Source: Lagopus muta
Taxonomy: Eukaryota; Chordata; Aves; Galliformes; Phasianidae
Assembly (NCBI RefSeq): GCF_023343835.1
Contig: NC_064439.1
Span: 40,541,508 to 40,605,507, forward strand
Reading direction: 5' to 3'
Length of the DNA stretch: 64,000 bases
Below the pieces are notes generated by a model, which was not told the origin of the DNA, did not search any database, and saw only the letters and a list, made by a program, of their open reading frames with translations. Both the position numbers and the translations under genes were made by a program. Shown piece after piece: positions 36,301 through 48,205 of the stretch (position 1 is its first letter; each line of letters begins with the position of its first letter).

Positions 36301-37016
36301 GACACTGAATTCCTGCTCACAAAGACAGTGACTCACTCCATCTGACAGAGGGCTCCCCAGGGATGTGGAAGAAGCTTCTTTCAAAGGCTGCTGCCAGCTG
36401 CCAAAGAGGCTGCAATACCCACCTTAGAAATTCTGAGTTTTCAAATCAAAGTCAGTCTTTTGGTTCTTGCTTGGCTTTTCAGGTGTGCTTTCTAACCCTC
36501 ATCGTTTCATAAACTTTGTATTTTAATAGCATTTCTGGGAACTGCACATTTCAGGCTACTTATTTTCAGGGGTGTAAATATCAATGTGGCCAGATTTGAA
36601 CATTTTGCCATGTCATCTCACATTAATTATGTCCAAGTACTTAAGAGCTTGCTTTCTTTGTTGTCATGGAAGACTCAAAAGGCTGCGAAGACAATATCAA
36701 CTTCTGTCAGCCATATGCTGCTTTTCACAGCAGTGCTGTCACCATTTGGCCCCAGGCAGCACCGTGTTCCTGTAGCCCTGTTGCTTACGGCCCTGACTTC
36801 TCCAAGTGAGCTCATAGAAATCAGCCCATCATCCTGCTCTGTCCCATCCAGCTCTCCACTTCAAACCTTGGTAAAACAGAGGATGGGCAGCAGTCACTGC
36901 CTCCCTTTCACATCCCTTTTATGTCCCTACTTCTCTCCAATAGTTTGAATGGGAACCTGATAAGTCAAGAAGAAGCCAAAGCTTTTGAAAGTGAAGAACG
37001 GATCATTTGCTTCTGA
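18259..37016 (+). CDS. NOD1: NOD1, cytosolic NLR peptidoglycan sensor (complete coding region, 11 coding exons)
   Basis: Coding segments 18380-18595, 20364-20538, 21737-23540, 25632-25715, 26826-26909, 28434-28517, 30632-30715, 32952-33035, 34202-34285, 35532-35615 and 36944-37016 total 2856 nt, or 951 residues plus TGA (human NOD1 has 953). From family knowledge, NOD1 senses diaminopimelate-containing muropeptides and signals through RIPK2 to NF-kB. Domains seen: CARD (about 30-110); NACHT ATPase with Walker A GDAGIGKS (207-214) and Walker [10 protein letters not shown] (to residue 293); winged-helix and helical region; leucine-rich repeats from LDLDNNN (706) to the C terminus, which ends IICF as in mammals. 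All introns are GT-AG and the frame is unbroken. The start at 18380 has G at -3 and +4. The first 30 or so residues diverge from the human protein. The feature start given is the 5' end of the exon that carries the start codon. Confidence 0.97.
18343..18402 (+). promoter_or_regulatory. Upstream ORF overlapping the NOD1 start codon
   Basis: ATG at 18343 (A at -3), followed at once by a second ATG, opens a frame of 19 codons that ends at TAA 18400-18402, 20 nt past the NOD1 ATG at 18380. Because it overlaps the main start, ribosomes that use it cannot simply reinitiate at NOD1. Its existence is read directly; a repressive role is inferred and depends on this exon being in the mRNA. Confidence 0.6.
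18380..18595 (+). CDS. NOD1: NOD1 coding exon 1 (residues 1-72, first half of CARD)
   Basis: The exon encodes a divergent leader and then [19 protein letters not shown], which matches the start of the mammalian NOD1 CARD. The donor is GTATTA at 18596, in phase 0. An in-frame GTG lies at 18371, but the first ATG of the frame is at 18380. Confidence 0.95.
20364..20538 (+). CDS. NOD1: NOD1 coding exon 2 (residues 73-130, second half of CARD)
   Basis: The acceptor is TTTCTTCAG ending at 20363 and the donor is GTAAGA at 20539. It begins [17 protein letters not shown], nearly identical to human NOD1, and ends VVNTDP plus one base of the next valine codon. Confidence 0.96.
20884..21076 (+). mobile_element. 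CR1 LINE fragment, plus orientation
   Basis: CAGGCTGCCCGGAGCGGCTG, TTTTCAAGACCCAGATAGAC and GATCCCTTCCAACTGAATTA are sense CR1 3' sequence. It lies in the intron between NOD1 coding exons 2 and 3. Confidence 0.85.
21737..23540 (+). CDS. NOD1: NOD1 coding exon 3 (NACHT exon, residues 131-731)
   Basis: This 1804-bp exon follows the acceptor TTTTTAG ending at 21736; the donor is GTAGGA at 23541. It encodes the NACHT ATPase, winged-helix and helical regions and the first leucine-rich repeats. Walker A lysine is residue 213 and the Walker B acidic residues are 289, 292 and 293. [18 protein letters not shown] is shared with human NOD1. A single giant exon for the NACHT core is usual for NLR genes. 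Confidence 0.97.
25632..25715 (+). CDS. NOD1: NOD1 LRR exon 4 (residues 732-759)
   Basis: 84 bp, phase 2 at both ends; acceptor CATTCCAG and donor GTACGT. It encodes [18 protein letters not shown], one leucine-rich repeat unit. Confidence 0.95.
26041..26072. repeat. (TG)n microsatellite
   Basis: Two TG runs separated by a short CAG-containing interruption, in the intron between NOD1 LRR exons 4 and 5. Confidence 0.9.
26826..26909 (+). CDS. NOD1: NOD1 LRR exon 5 (residues 760-787)
   Basis: 84 bp, phase 2 at both ends; acceptor TTTAAG (AAG rather than CAG) and donor GTAAGT. It encodes [18 protein letters not shown], one repeat unit. Confidence 0.95.
28434..28517 (+). CDS. NOD1: NOD1 LRR exon 6 (residues 788-815)
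   Basis: 84 bp, phase 2 at both ends; acceptor TTATGCAG and donor GTAAGT. It encodes [18 protein letters not shown], one repeat unit. Confidence 0.95.
30001..30330 (-). mobile_element. CR1 LINE fragment, minus orientation
   Basis: CACAGAATTATAGAACCACA, GGCAGGGCTGCCACCCACC and CTCTGGGCAGCTGTGCCAGG mark a CR1 3' end in the intron before NOD1 LRR exon 7. It is similar to the copy at 4481. Confidence 0.85.
30632..30715 (+). CDS. NOD1: NOD1 LRR exon 7 (residues 816-843)
   Basis: 84 bp, phase 2 at both ends; acceptor TTCACTAG and donor GTAAAA. It encodes [20 protein letters not shown], almost unchanged from human NOD1. Confidence 0.96.
31131..31355 (-). mobile_element. CR1 LINE fragment, minus orientation
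   Basis: ATAGAATCACAGAATCAGTA, AAGATCATCTAGTCCAATGG, CACCTCCAGGGATGGTGACT and TTTTTCCTAATATCCAACCT are the reverse complement of CR1 3' sequence. It lies in the intron before NOD1 LRR exon 8. Confidence 0.88.
32952..33035 (+). CDS. NOD1: NOD1 LRR exon 8 (residues 844-871)
   Basis: 84 bp, phase 2 at both ends; acceptor TTTCACAG and donor GTAATC. It encodes [19 protein letters not shown], one repeat unit. Confidence 0.95.
33157..33210 (-). mobile_element. Short CR1 fragment, minus orientation
   Basis: AGATCACAGAATCATTGAGA followed by GACCTCTGGAGATCATCTAG is the CR1 3' terminus. Only about 50 bp is recognisable, shortly after NOD1 LRR exon 8. Confidence 0.65.
33509..33640 (-). mobile_element. 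CR1 LINE fragment, minus orientation
   Basis: ATAGAATCATCAAAGTTGGA, GACCTCTAAGATCATCTGTC and TTGGACACCTCCAGGGAGTG show a CR1 3' region in the intron before NOD1 LRR exon 9. Confidence 0.8.
34202..34285 (+). CDS. NOD1: NOD1 LRR exon 9 (residues 872-899)
   Basis: 84 bp, phase 2 at both ends; acceptor CCACCTAG and donor GTAAGT. It encodes [19 protein letters not shown], one repeat unit. Confidence 0.95.
35532..35615 (+). CDS. NOD1: NOD1 LRR exon 10 (residues 900-927)
   Basis: 84 bp, phase 2 at both ends; acceptor CTTTTTAG and donor GTAAAG. It encodes [19 protein letters not shown], close to [18 protein letters not shown] in human. Confidence 0.96.
36944..37016 (+). CDS. NOD1: NOD1 terminal coding exon 11 (residues 928-951, stop)
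   Basis: The acceptor CTCCAATAG ends at 36943. The exon encodes the last part-repeat [18 protein letters not shown] and the conserved end IICF, then TGA at 37014-37016. The 3' UTR follows in the same exon. Confidence 0.95.
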
Positions 37017-40000
37017 GTGAGGACTTCCCCATTTGGACAAGCTTTGTGTTACAGAAGCTGCCACGCTTGGACTGCAGCCTTACAGAGGCAGTGCTCGTGG
37101 CAATGCCTGCTATCCCTAATCCTTTTGGTGAGTGGGAAATTGCCTTGGTGAATAATTAATATCTGTACAGTGCTTTGAAGATGGAACACCAAGTGTTAAC
37201 AGAGGTAATCCAGGGGCATGTGTGTGCATTTTGATAACTGAGCTCAGATTTATTCTATATACTGCTGTGATTAATCTCTAACTTATTTATCTACATGAAT
37301 CTACGCACACACGCCTATATGCAACAAGACACAGGCTCCAAAGCACACAGCACTACTTGCCTCGTAACTGAAAATAATAGTCTGGATGGAAACGTAGACT
37401 GTCTCAAAAGGCTGCATGGTACCAATGCTTTCAGCATGAATCCTCCCGTGCCTAGAAATTAGACCCTCATTTTCCCACTGACTTACAGCAGTTGTAGGCA
37501 CTGCGTTTTTTTGGAGAAACGGATACATGAGGCTCCAATTACTTTCCATAATCTTTTTTCCATATTGAAGCCAATACATTTTCTTTTATACAAAGCAGAA
37601 AGCTTCGCTGCCATTTCTGTAAAATCGTAACACAGGCAGTAAAACACTTCTGCCTAACATTTCCTGAGGGCTGCACAAAAACTGCCACCCCCTGTTCTTA
37701 CAGTGTTTGTTCTGGGGAGAGGGTCTGGAGATGTATGTGACAAATTAATGAGGGGCTGTGCACTGCCTTGGCTCGTGGCCTGGATGTGGTGCTGGTGGCA
37801 ATACACCAGTGTTAAGTTGCCTGGCTTCATGGGGAGAAAGAACAACTGAAAAACCAATGGTGTCAGGTGGAAACCTCTCAGCAACACATCCACAGAGATT
37901 GCTTGGAAACCTTTTATCTGACCCTTGAACTATTGGGAGGCACCATGCAACGGGGATATAGCAATAATAAGACCAGCAAGAAAACATTATCCCCCTCCAA
38001 AATAATTAGTGCTCAGGGAGTGTAACTTTAGGAACCTCAAAGGAAGGCAGTTTAAAGAGAAGCAGGCTGTTTGGTTTTTCAGGTTTTTTTTCCTGATTCC
38101 CTTCATAAAGGGAATCTCAGATTCTACCCCCGATGCACATGAAGAACCAAAAAATGGAGGAACACAGTCCATCCTCTGTCCTTCTTTCATGTTGTCACCC
38201 CTAAGAACTTTACAGACCAACGCTCCTGCTGCTGATGTCCCCACAAAACATTGGTGGGCTAGAAGAACCACCTTCCATCAGAGTGCCAAGTCCCATTTCC
38301 TGCAAAGACAAACACAAAAGGCTCTCTGGGTAGGTGAGAGTTTCTCCTTATCCTGCCTGGAAGCAGCCCTCAGTTGTGTTTCACTCCCCAGCTCCCTAAC
38401 ATATAAAATGTTATAACACAGTAACACTGCTTTTCACAAAAAGAACAGTTTAAGAAAAAATTATATAGAGAAATATATAAATATATAAATATCCACATGA
38501 AAACCAATGTACCAAACATTACTCATCAGTGGCTTTTCCACCCTGCCTGTGCTGCCAGCACTGGCTACTCAGAGGTAGACAGGAAGGTGAGGCTCTCAGG
38601 CTGTGCCAGCTAACAGGAATGGTTTCTGCACCTGAGCCATTTGTTTACTGAGAACATGAGAGTCTCTTGGGCTGCAGCAGGTTGAGGCAGCCTCAGAGCT
38701 GGCAGATAGAGCAAACAAGCCCACCGTGGCACAGCCCAGAACTGATGATGGTGCCAGGTGCACCCATTCATCTCAGAGCACATTTCAGGTTGCAAAAGCT
38801 TGCTTGGGCCAGTCCCAAGGTCAGGGCACTGCTCAGGCTGCTTTGGCAGGAGCAGCCAAGGCAGGGGACAGCCTCATTCATCAACTTACGGCCAGAGCTA
38901 GAAAAGCTAGCAGCTGCTGCAGGCAGGCTGAGTATCCTCGTGAGTTGGCTTGGCATGTGGGGCTGCATTCCCTTCCTTGAAGTCTTACCAGGCTACTTGT
39001 AGAGAGCTTCTGATCTTGGCTTCACAGCAAGAGCCATCTGTGCTTAAATTCAGACACAAGTATAACTTCTATTTTTTAAAGACTTGATAAGATGTTCTCT
39101 GTATGCAGCATTATGTTTTTTCTACTTGTCCTCTGTGACAACAAACAACTTTATAAAGAACCCCAACAGCTTTCTGCAAGATCTTTGGCTTTGCTGACAC
39201 TGCTGAGCAGCCCCATGGCTGGACTGAGGCAGGAATGAGGCTGTCCAGCTAATTCTGGCTGCCGCAGACAGGGGAGATCTGCCACTCGCTTGACCTTGCA
39301 CAGGGCCACAGACTTACCAACTGGTGAAACGGGTCTTAGAAGCCAGCAGCAGTGGCTGAACACGAAGGAGCTGTCTCTTGCTTTGGTAGGTGGGAACAGA
39401 ATACAAGGACCAAGCTGGGTGAAAACAGCAGCCAGGCTGGGAGCCACACTGAGCACTGAGCCATAGACAGCAGTTCCTGTTGGTTTGTTCAGGGGTCAGA
39501 ACAGGTGAGGCCTCTCAAACTGTGTTTACGTGGCAGCACTGCACCATTGCTCCCTGCCAGCCAACAAGCTGTGAAGTTCTGAAGTAACTTACCCTGGGGT
39601 ATACAGCAAAACTTGAAAGGAGGGTCAGCGTTCTGTAGAAAATAGCAACTGCATTTTAGGGAATGGCCACGTGTGGAGACAGCCCCCAAGCTCCAGTGAG
39701 CCCATGGCAAACAATTAAACTGCTGCCTACCATGTGAGTGCCAGAGTTTGGCCCGTGCAGGAAGCAGCGGCTTAATCGGCTGCAATAGCCTTGCCAGGAG
39801 GCTGGGAGGCCTCATGCCGGAGCAAATAAAGCCTGCAGGCGTTTGTGCTCCTGCTACCTGCCAGGCATTTAATCCCGACTCTGGCAGATGTTAATCCTGG
39901 CACGGGTGGCTCCTAAAGAGCTTTCCTCTGAACTGGTCACCAGGTGCCCCGGGCAGGGAGCGGGGTGAGGAGGCCTTGCCGCATGGCCCACGGTGGGACT

Positions 40001-41709
40001 TCCAGTCGGTGCCAAAGCCCACAGGCTGTGGGTTTTCCTTCTAACATTCAGAGCCCGCTTACAGAACCAGCCAGGAGGGGAGGGGAGAAGAGCCTTGGTT
40101 AAAATTTAAACACTTGTTCAAACAAAGACATCAGTAACCAGGGCAAAAAGGAAAAGCAGGACAGGAGCCTGACACAAAGCATGGCTCTGAGCACAAGGGG
40201 CCGAGGCCAGCGAGCACCTGCAGCCCCACCGAGCTCGGCCAAGGGCCCATCCCCATGCTTTTAATATCTGTCTCTATTCTGCTGCCTTTATGAGGAGTGA
40301 GTCATCATGCGTCAGCCGACGATGGGCTTTACACAATTATTTATTTATGTTGAACCCTCTTCCCCACCCCCGCACATCCCTGATCTCATCCCCCTCAGAA
40401 AACAGATGCTTTATGGAACAAGAGTGGAAAGCTCCATCCCAAAGGCAGCCCGTTGTCACTGCACACAGGCACAGCTGCCCACCAGGTGGGACAGGGCCAG
40501 GCACCTGCACTGGCACGCAGAGCCCTGGACAGAGCATGAAGCTCTCAAAAACCAGGATGGAAAATGTCCCTACCCAGCCCCAGCTACCACAAGAACTCTC
40601 CCTGATATATCCCTTGGCCATCAGCCACACGTTCTCCTCCCCTTGCTGCTCAAAGCAGTGCTGCATCAGGAAACAAACACTCAGCTTCTGGTATGGGACG
40701 CTGCAGGCAAACAGCCTGCAGCCATGCTGGTGGCCCCAGAGCAGCCCGGTGTCACTGCTGTCCCCAGGGTGAGCAGCCAGGGCAGAGCTGGCACTGTAGG
40801 CTGCAGGGAGAACGGGGGGCCAGCAGGGGCCACTGAGTTGGATTTCCCATGTGAAATCCCCTACCTGCTGGAATGGACTCACTCCAGACTTTCCCAATGC
40901 AACACCAAATCCTGCTCTCACTGCTCACGTCACTCATAGCAAGGCTCTGATTTCATGGGCCTAAGAGCAGAACACAGGAGTTAGTGGTGAGAAAGGAACT
41001 CATCCTTCCTAGAAGGCAACAGGAGAAAAAAATTCCTCTAAGAGAAAGGAACTCATTCCTCAGCACTGACACCCAGCTGTCTCCATGTTAAAACTCATTT
41101 CCCAAGGAGAGAAAGCTGCAAGGTGGCAACTGTGCCTTAGCATGCTGCCCCAGGAAACGCAAAGCAGCGGACAACCAGCCCCAGGACATCTGTGCTGAAC
41201 GCCCTGCCCTGCTCTGGGAGCAGCGGGGCACCACAAGCAGGTGCTTCCTGTCTGCAGGGTGAACTCGCTGCCTGCACACAACCCCTGGTAATGCGCTTCG
41301 GGTTTGCTCAGAGCAGCCGCAGCCTCTCCCCAGCTAGGTGATGGCAGTGGGGAAAACCAGCATAGCATCGCCTGCACATCCGCAGCTCTTCACCTCTTCA
41401 AACCACCCGTGCGCTTCCCATCTCGGGTTGGCAGATGGGGCAGCTCTAAATGCTAATCTCAACGGCCATTACGCTCTTAAGGAGCGCCAGAGCAGCCAAC
41501 CACAGCCCAGCCACCTCGCACAAAATGGCGTCGCCATGGCCAGCAGCCCGGGGCACGAGTGCTGCTGGCTCCTACCTGCACTCAGCGCCCACTGCTCCTC
41601 CAGCCAGGGGAACCCACTGCTCCTCCTTCCTCTGCAGCACAGGCGTGCAGCAGCTGTTGCCACGTTCAGCAGGACTTTACAACAAAAGTCACCTGGAAGT
41701 GCAGAGAGA
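37017..41709. other. NOD1 3' UTR and convergent NOD1-ZNRF2 spacer
   Basis: No coding exon is recognised. NOD1 transcripts enter from the left and ZNRF2 transcripts from the right on the other strand. 38448-38495 is AT-rich low-complexity DNA. About 39900-41700 is relatively GC-rich, with chance open frames on both strands. Where the NOD1 3' UTR ends is not certain. Confidence 0.6.
39825..39830 (+). terminator. NOD1: Candidate distal poly(A) signal of NOD1 (AATAAA)
   Basis: AATAAA is followed about 12 nt later by a GT- and T-rich stretch (CGTTTGTGCTCC) of the kind bound by the cleavage machinery. It lies 2.8 kb past the stop. An ATTAAA at 39714-39719 is nearby. Use of either is unproven. Confidence 0.35.
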
Positions 41710-41725
41710 GCTGTGCTTCAAAAGA

Positions 41726-41731
41726 TTTATT
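41726..41731 (-). terminator. ZNRF2: Candidate distal poly(A) signal of ZNRF2
   Basis: On the minus strand, ATGTAATAAATCTTTTG is preceded by an AT-rich run with TGTA motifs (TGTACAAATATATGTA) of the type that recruits cleavage factor I. It would give a 3' UTR of about 7 kb. Confidence 0.5.
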
Positions 41732-44700
41732 ACATATATTTGTACATATTTTACATGAATGGAATGTTAACGTACAACCTAAAAATCAATAAAAAAATAT
41801 TTTCATCCACGATTACGTACTGGCAGACCATCGAAAAGAGTACCTTAGAACAACTGAAGTCAACTTGCAATCATACTGCTCAATTAAAAAAAAAAAATAA
41901 AGAGCACATGTTACATCAGACATTGCAAATTACATTCTGATTTCTGCTCAGGGTAACGAAGGAAGACATCTTGTCCATTACCACCGCATGGCCGTGTGGC
42001 ACTGCAGGAGCACACAGCTCACCACTGCTCCACAGGCAGGGCTGGGAAGAGGCATAGGAAAGGGGGACATGGGCTGTGCTCCAGCAGCAGGGCAGCCTGC
42101 CAAGTGGGAAGAGAGGCAGAGCGAGACTCTCGATGATCGAGTGATAAGGAGAATGCCGGAGCACCACTTGTTCCATGTGATGCCTCAGCCTTTAAAATTA
42201 AGTAGTTCAGTAAAACATCCCCCTACAGCTAAGCCTCCTTTCTTCCTTGAAGGTTGTAGTACTTTGGCAATACCAGCTAAAAGAGAATTTCGGACTGTAT
42301 GGTAGTGAATGCTTCAGCATCACACACACAGGAAGAACACAAAATCATGCTTTGCTGTCTCCTCCTGTTAGCATTTCACATCTTGGGAGCTTGTGACCAG
42401 TTATGTTGAACAAAATTTACATTTACGCATAACAAATCAGCAATGGAAAGGACAGATCTGAGTGAGAACAAGAAGAATGGAATTCGGCAACAGATTACGT
42501 ACTTGTAGCATTGGATTACTTACATTTGAGACTGCCAGAATCGAGCAAATCCTACTTAACCATTGCAAAATCTTTGCCAAAGCACACCCAAGGTCAAAAG
42601 TCTCTCAAACAAACATAAATAGCTTAAAAGCTGCCAGGAAGATCAGCAAATAGTGGCCCTGCTTCCTCCTAGTTACTGTACGCTGGCAGCTTAATATAAC
42701 AAAGCCAGAACCAAGTCCACTCTTCTCCTGGTGCAGCATGTTGCTGCGATGGTTTATCCGAGCGAGTCTTCAGCAAACCATGCCACCATGAGGTCATTTT
42801 ACAGCTCGCCCTGCCATCAGCTCTGAGTACACAAGTACAAGGTTACTTCACAGAGCACTGTGCAGAACCTTGGGAAGCCAGCAGACCGCGTAGCACAGCA
42901 CTCACAAGAGAACCAACTGCAACTTGAGGCAAGTTGAAACTCAAAACACTGTGGTTTTGTTTCCCCCCCCAAGTGAGATAAAATGTATTCAACCTGAATT
43001 CAGCATCATGTTAATTTATGCTGAAGAAACATCACAGAAGTTTATATTTAGGAAACAAATACTGGACACTGTTCTCTTGTGAATTTCTCTGTTATTTTCA
43101 GTGCCAAAAAGTGGGACAAGCTGATGATGCTGCTACAGAAAAAAAGCATGTTTGATTGGGCTGTAGCAAAACCTGTAACAAGTCCTTCTCTTCTAAAGAG
43201 CCTCCTCCTCCACTGTTCTTGCAGATGTCAATGGAAAGCATTTCCAAAGACTGAGGGGATATGGTCCTAAGATGTAGCATGTCTTCCTTCAGCTAGGAAA
43301 AAGAGAAATGCATACTAAAATGACTTTTAAGCTTGGAGGAGTGGAATGTGAATCTCAAGATACAGCATTCTTCAAAAATGAGACAATCTTCCATGGCACA
43401 GGTGAGCTGGAAGATCCCATAGCAGCATGTCCACATTGCCAGGTATGCAGTATTCTCTTGGTAGGATCGCAGCTGCACATGCAAATTTAGCAGATACAAG
43501 ACTGCAATACCAAATCTGCACATAAATATTCTCTTTCAATGGGACAAAGCAGCAACATTCACAAAGATGACATGGCCTTCATCACAACCAGCATGAGCTT
43601 TGTTGCTGTTTACTACTTAGAGATAAGTAATAGTGCCAAGTTCCCTGGGTTTGGGTTGAACACAAGAAATGCAGCAAATTTCTGAAGCCCTTAAATGGAA
43701 AAGGCCATAAACACATCTCAGCTGTTAGACACTAGCCATCCATAAACAGCAACACAAAGATCCATGGTTCTGAAAAAAGAAGAAAAAGGTATTTTCCACA
43801 TTTGCTGACATTTCAGTCTGCTGGAAGTCCCCAGACTCTCAGCAAAGACTTAATTAAAAAGCCAGTGCTGCTTCTAGTGTTAGGAGCTAGGATTAATACA
43901 TAAATCTGGAAACTAAGCTGTAAAACCTCATTTACATCATAAAGGGGGAGAAGAAGGGGAAGAAACAGGTCACAAGAATCCACCCACACCTTCGTACCTT
44001 ACCTACATTTTCCACCTCAATATACTGCAGTACACTTACCCTTGAATACAAAAATTAAATTGATTACAAATAAGACGATGTTTTACGCTTTATTATTCCA
44101 GAATAAACCACAAATCTGTGGTGTGCTTCAAGTTTTTCTCTTCCCTCCCCCATCACTGAACTCACAATGTCTAAAGTATACGTTGAAAGAAAATTCACTT
44201 AACTGCTTCCTAAGGAAAATGGCATTAGGGAGATACCGATTTAAAAGAGACAGGACAACCAGTGCCCCGTGCTGACAGTAGCGTGGCTCTCTTGGCATTG
44301 TATAGAGGACAGCTGCACACAGCTCAAATCATAGCCTCCTCCACTAAGAGCTTCGGAACACAAATTGCTACTCAACACACGAAGGTATGTTACAAGCTCA
44401 AAAAACCTCACATTTCAGGACAGCGTCGAGTCTATTCTTCCCCTCTGGCAAGCAGCATGTCAGCATGTTTATGGCAGACCTGAGTATGGGAATTATTTCA
44501 TACCCTTACTTACTTAGGGAAGATATAGGTCAGATGACTGAAATACTCTGAAACAGCACAGACTTGGCAATTTTAATATATTTACAGGCAAAGAAGCATA
44601 TCGCACCAAAATATAAGTTATTGCTTCTTGTGGACAAGTGCGGTATTCCTTGATTGAGACACAAGACTTTTGATGTTCATTTTTCCCTCCTGAAGCACAA

Positions 44701-45975
44701 CGATTCAGGACCACTGTGAGGTTGTTGTTACAATGAAGGTGTTGCCTACAATGAGCAATGAGCATCTCCAACTGACTGACACAGCTGGTGAGAACACTTA
44801 CAAAGGTGAATTTCCACAGGCATTTTCAGAGTCAAACATCGATCTCATGCTTCCACATCATTCTTGGCTTGGTCTATATTACACATTTTGATAGAAGAAA
44901 ACCTTTCATAGGCTTTCAGAAGATATTTACAGATACCAAGAATGCAAAACCAGCATCTAAGGTTGTCCCCCGTATCAGTTCCTCAAACAATATGAAGTAG
45001 TGCAGCTCTACTGTGCTGATGGAAGCAGGAGCAGACTCCTTCCCAGCAAAACTATGCTGGTGGCATGCTTTTCAAACACTGACCCTCAGCATAGGACAGC
45101 AGTTCTAACTATTGGGTCTCTAAGCAATCTATTTGCATCTGAAAGCAGAAAATACAGGTGCTCAAAATGGCAATAAATGAACTAGAGGTACAAACTACCA
45201 AAATCAAGCTTAAGTTGTAAACAAATTTATGTTTAGAATATCTATCTACTTAATTCCCAAGCCAAAGACCATCTACGACCTTGGAGCACAGAACACCCAA
45301 ACACTAACCTACCCGCGGTACACATCACGTTTCTGCAGGCATGAAGCCAACAGCAAACACCAAATCAATGCAAATGCAACATCTTCAATTTCAGAAGACA
45401 GTAGGAATTTAGAACACTGGCAAAGTGGGCCTGCAGGCAACACCACTGTGAGTGTTACAGGTGCTGTAATTCTTCCTACTCCCCACCCCCTGTGACAATA
45501 CAAGGCAACACAACATTTCTTGGCTAAAAAGGAAATCGTGCAGGGAACTACTGTACATGTGATATGACTTCAGAATTAAAGCGTGACAAAATGGTTCTGC
45601 TTCCACTGAAAAAGAGAACACAGCAGGGCCCCATAGTTACAGGTTCAGCTGAAACTGGTGATGGAAGCCCAAAAACGTAGAAACAGCATCATCAACTAAG
45701 AAAACTATCTAGTTTGGACTCCTTTTCTTTCTTTCTGCAGCATAACAATGGCATTTTACAGTGCAAAATTCAGGGAAAACTGTTACCCAGGAAATAATTG
45801 CTCTGCAAGCAAGACATGGGAGTCTACTAACATGTACTGCACTTGTTCTCCCATATAGCAGCTCCTGTCCTTTGCCCTTTTTGATATGAATCACAGTAAC
45901 AACAGAAACATGTATGAAACAAAAACCAAAAGAGCAGAATTATGTATGTACAAGAAAAAAGTTTGAACTGTGCAG

Positions 45976-45981
45976 TTTATT
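45976..45981 (-). terminator. ZNRF2: Candidate internal poly(A) signal of ZNRF2
   Basis: Minus-strand AATAAA (in GAAAATAAACTG) about 2.7 kb past the stop. A further one is at 44094-44089. Use is unknown. Confidence 0.25.
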
Positions 45982-48205
45982 TTCACTACTGAAACCCACT
46001 AAAACTGCTGTCACAAATAAATATTCACGAACTCTTCCCTGCACTGTGAAATTCAGATACTGCTATGATTGATTCTGGATATAAAAGTTATCCTTCTAAG
46101 CCCTGATATCTCTTCCAGTTTGTCTTTCTTTTTTTCCTTCCCCTTTCTCTTTTTGGAACTGCGATACTTTATGGAAACTAATACTCATCCACAAGGTTTC
46201 CTTGGTGTGCCCCCTGCAGACAGCTGGTGATCCACGGAGCCTTGGTTATACCAGTATAATACAGTAAAATCATAATAAATTAAACAAATGCAGGTGCCTT
46301 TCTAAAAAAGAAAACAAACCACACTGTCAAATGTTAGCCTCCACCTGAAGAGACCAATTATTTAGATTGCAAAGTACTACAAATCCTGCCATCAAATAAA
46401 AAAAAACATTCAAACAAGGAAACAAAGAAAAACTTGCACATTAAAAACTGTGTTTTAAAAGTCAAACACAAATCCCACCTGGATGTTATCTCACCCATGC
46501 TCACTAATAAAAACCCTCTTGCTGTGCCCACATTTGCAGTTATTCATTTCCACCTCAGGAGGCAGCCTGGAGATGAGAGTAGTACAATAAAATAATTACC
46601 TGAAACATTTTTAAAAAAATACCCGTTAAACAAATTACCTTAACTGGCAGCACTTAAAATTGGTAAATTCTCCTTTTTTTTTTTCCTACTAAAAAAAAGT
46701 TGCATAGCTGTAAGATTTTGCTTTGCTGCTTTTTTTGTTTGTTTGTTTTTATTCACAAGCAGTGTAAGAGAAGTTTTAGTTACTGCAATAGCAATACAGT
46801 GTGCAGATTTCGACAATTCCTATAGCTTGGATCAATATAAATTAGTTACCTGTCTCAGATTTACTCTTTGGACTGCATTGTGACAAAGGTTTAATTAGAA
46901 AATTTTGATGTATTCCTGTGCAGAGAAGTTTATGTTTTCTGTTCTTGTAAAAGTGAAGAACATAAAATAGGGTGTGAATTCAGGAAATAAGGTCACGCTG
47001 TTAGGTTACACTTAAATTTGCCATTTACTCTTCTTCAGCCAACAAGAAGGTGAACATGTTCCCACTCAGAAATGGGGCCACCCTCCTGCCAGGGTCTCAG
47101 ACAGCACGTATCGAACGTCTCAGCTTCCACTTGAAGCAGTAGGAAACGTATCCAATAACCCGCTTCTTCACAGAACCAGAAGTTAGGCTGAAATTAGGAA
47201 CTTTGGCCTTCAATACAAAATAGTGTCAATAGCGTCTGTTAGGGGGAGTAGATTGTTACAGAATGTGCAGCATTTTCAAAATCCCTGTGTGTCCTTTGCA
47301 TGAGTGTTTGGTATACTGAGCACTACTGGCAAGTAAGTGGTGTCCACAATGCTTTTTCCATGTCAATGTCCATCTTTGCCTTTTTCAGCCACAAAGAACA
47401 GTTACTCTCAGGCCAGGCACGCTGTGTTCAGCAAGGGAACCTCAGATCTCCTATGTTTTCTGACCAGTGGAAGCAGCTGTTAAGAAAGCAGAAGGCAAAG
47501 TGTCAGCATTTCAGCTACTTAAGTATCTAACACACAGAAACATCACAAACACGAGCACTTTCATTTCCCCTTTTCCCTTGGCCCTCAATTATCACCATCA
47601 CCACTGTGAGGAAAAAAAGAAAGCAAATTGGGTTTAACACAAGGTTAGACACTTATGAGCATTTACAGACACAAATGTGTTTACAGACAGCACGTGGATT
47701 TCTTCCACAATTCAGTTGTTGGGGGCAATTCAGAACATGGGTTGCTTTGTTTAGTAATTCTAGCTCGTACCACCCTGCCTTTTAAACGATCATCCCTATA
47801 ACAGGACACCCTCCCTCAGGTTTTCTCTGCTACCCATTCAGCAACCCAAGCCAAGTGAAACAAATGAACGCCGACGGTGATGTCTTCAGATTATGATGAT
47901 GATTCTCACCTTTAGCAAAGCAACTATTTTTTTGTATCAATTTTCACCTACTGATCAGAATTTCAGTTACGATGTGGAATACTGGTAGCCAAACATCATA
48001 AACCATGACACCATTCCTTTAAGAGAGTTGGTGTCTTGCAATGCTTGGGAGCAGTAGCTCAGTGCGAGGCAAAGATTTAGAACTAGCCAACCAAAGGAAT
48101 AATCTTATTCTTTAAGCCTTTGACACTGACTGCAGATCTGAAATAACAACAACTATAAGCTGGAAATAATGAATCTCTGTGGGATAGGATGGATAGAAAT
48201 GTTAA

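Larger units (their letters stand above)
23541..36943 (+). other. NOD1: Introns between the NOD1 NACHT and LRR exons
   Basis: Eight introns, all GT-AG, separate the NACHT exon, seven 84-bp LRR exons and the terminal exon. They contain CR1 fragments (around 30001-30330, 31131-31355, 33157-33210 and 33509-33640) and a TG microsatellite at 26041-26072. No other genes were seen. Confidence 0.8.

Noticed and set aside
40290-40940. Overlapping frames of 210 codons (+) and 194 codons (-)
   Set aside because: Stops are absent on both strands together, which suggests base composition rather than coding; the translations have no recognisable domain.
41338-41940. Plus-strand frame of 200 codons
   Set aside because: Its 3' half runs through AT-rich DNA holding the minus-strand ZNRF2 poly(A) signal and gives a lysine-rich low-complexity translation.
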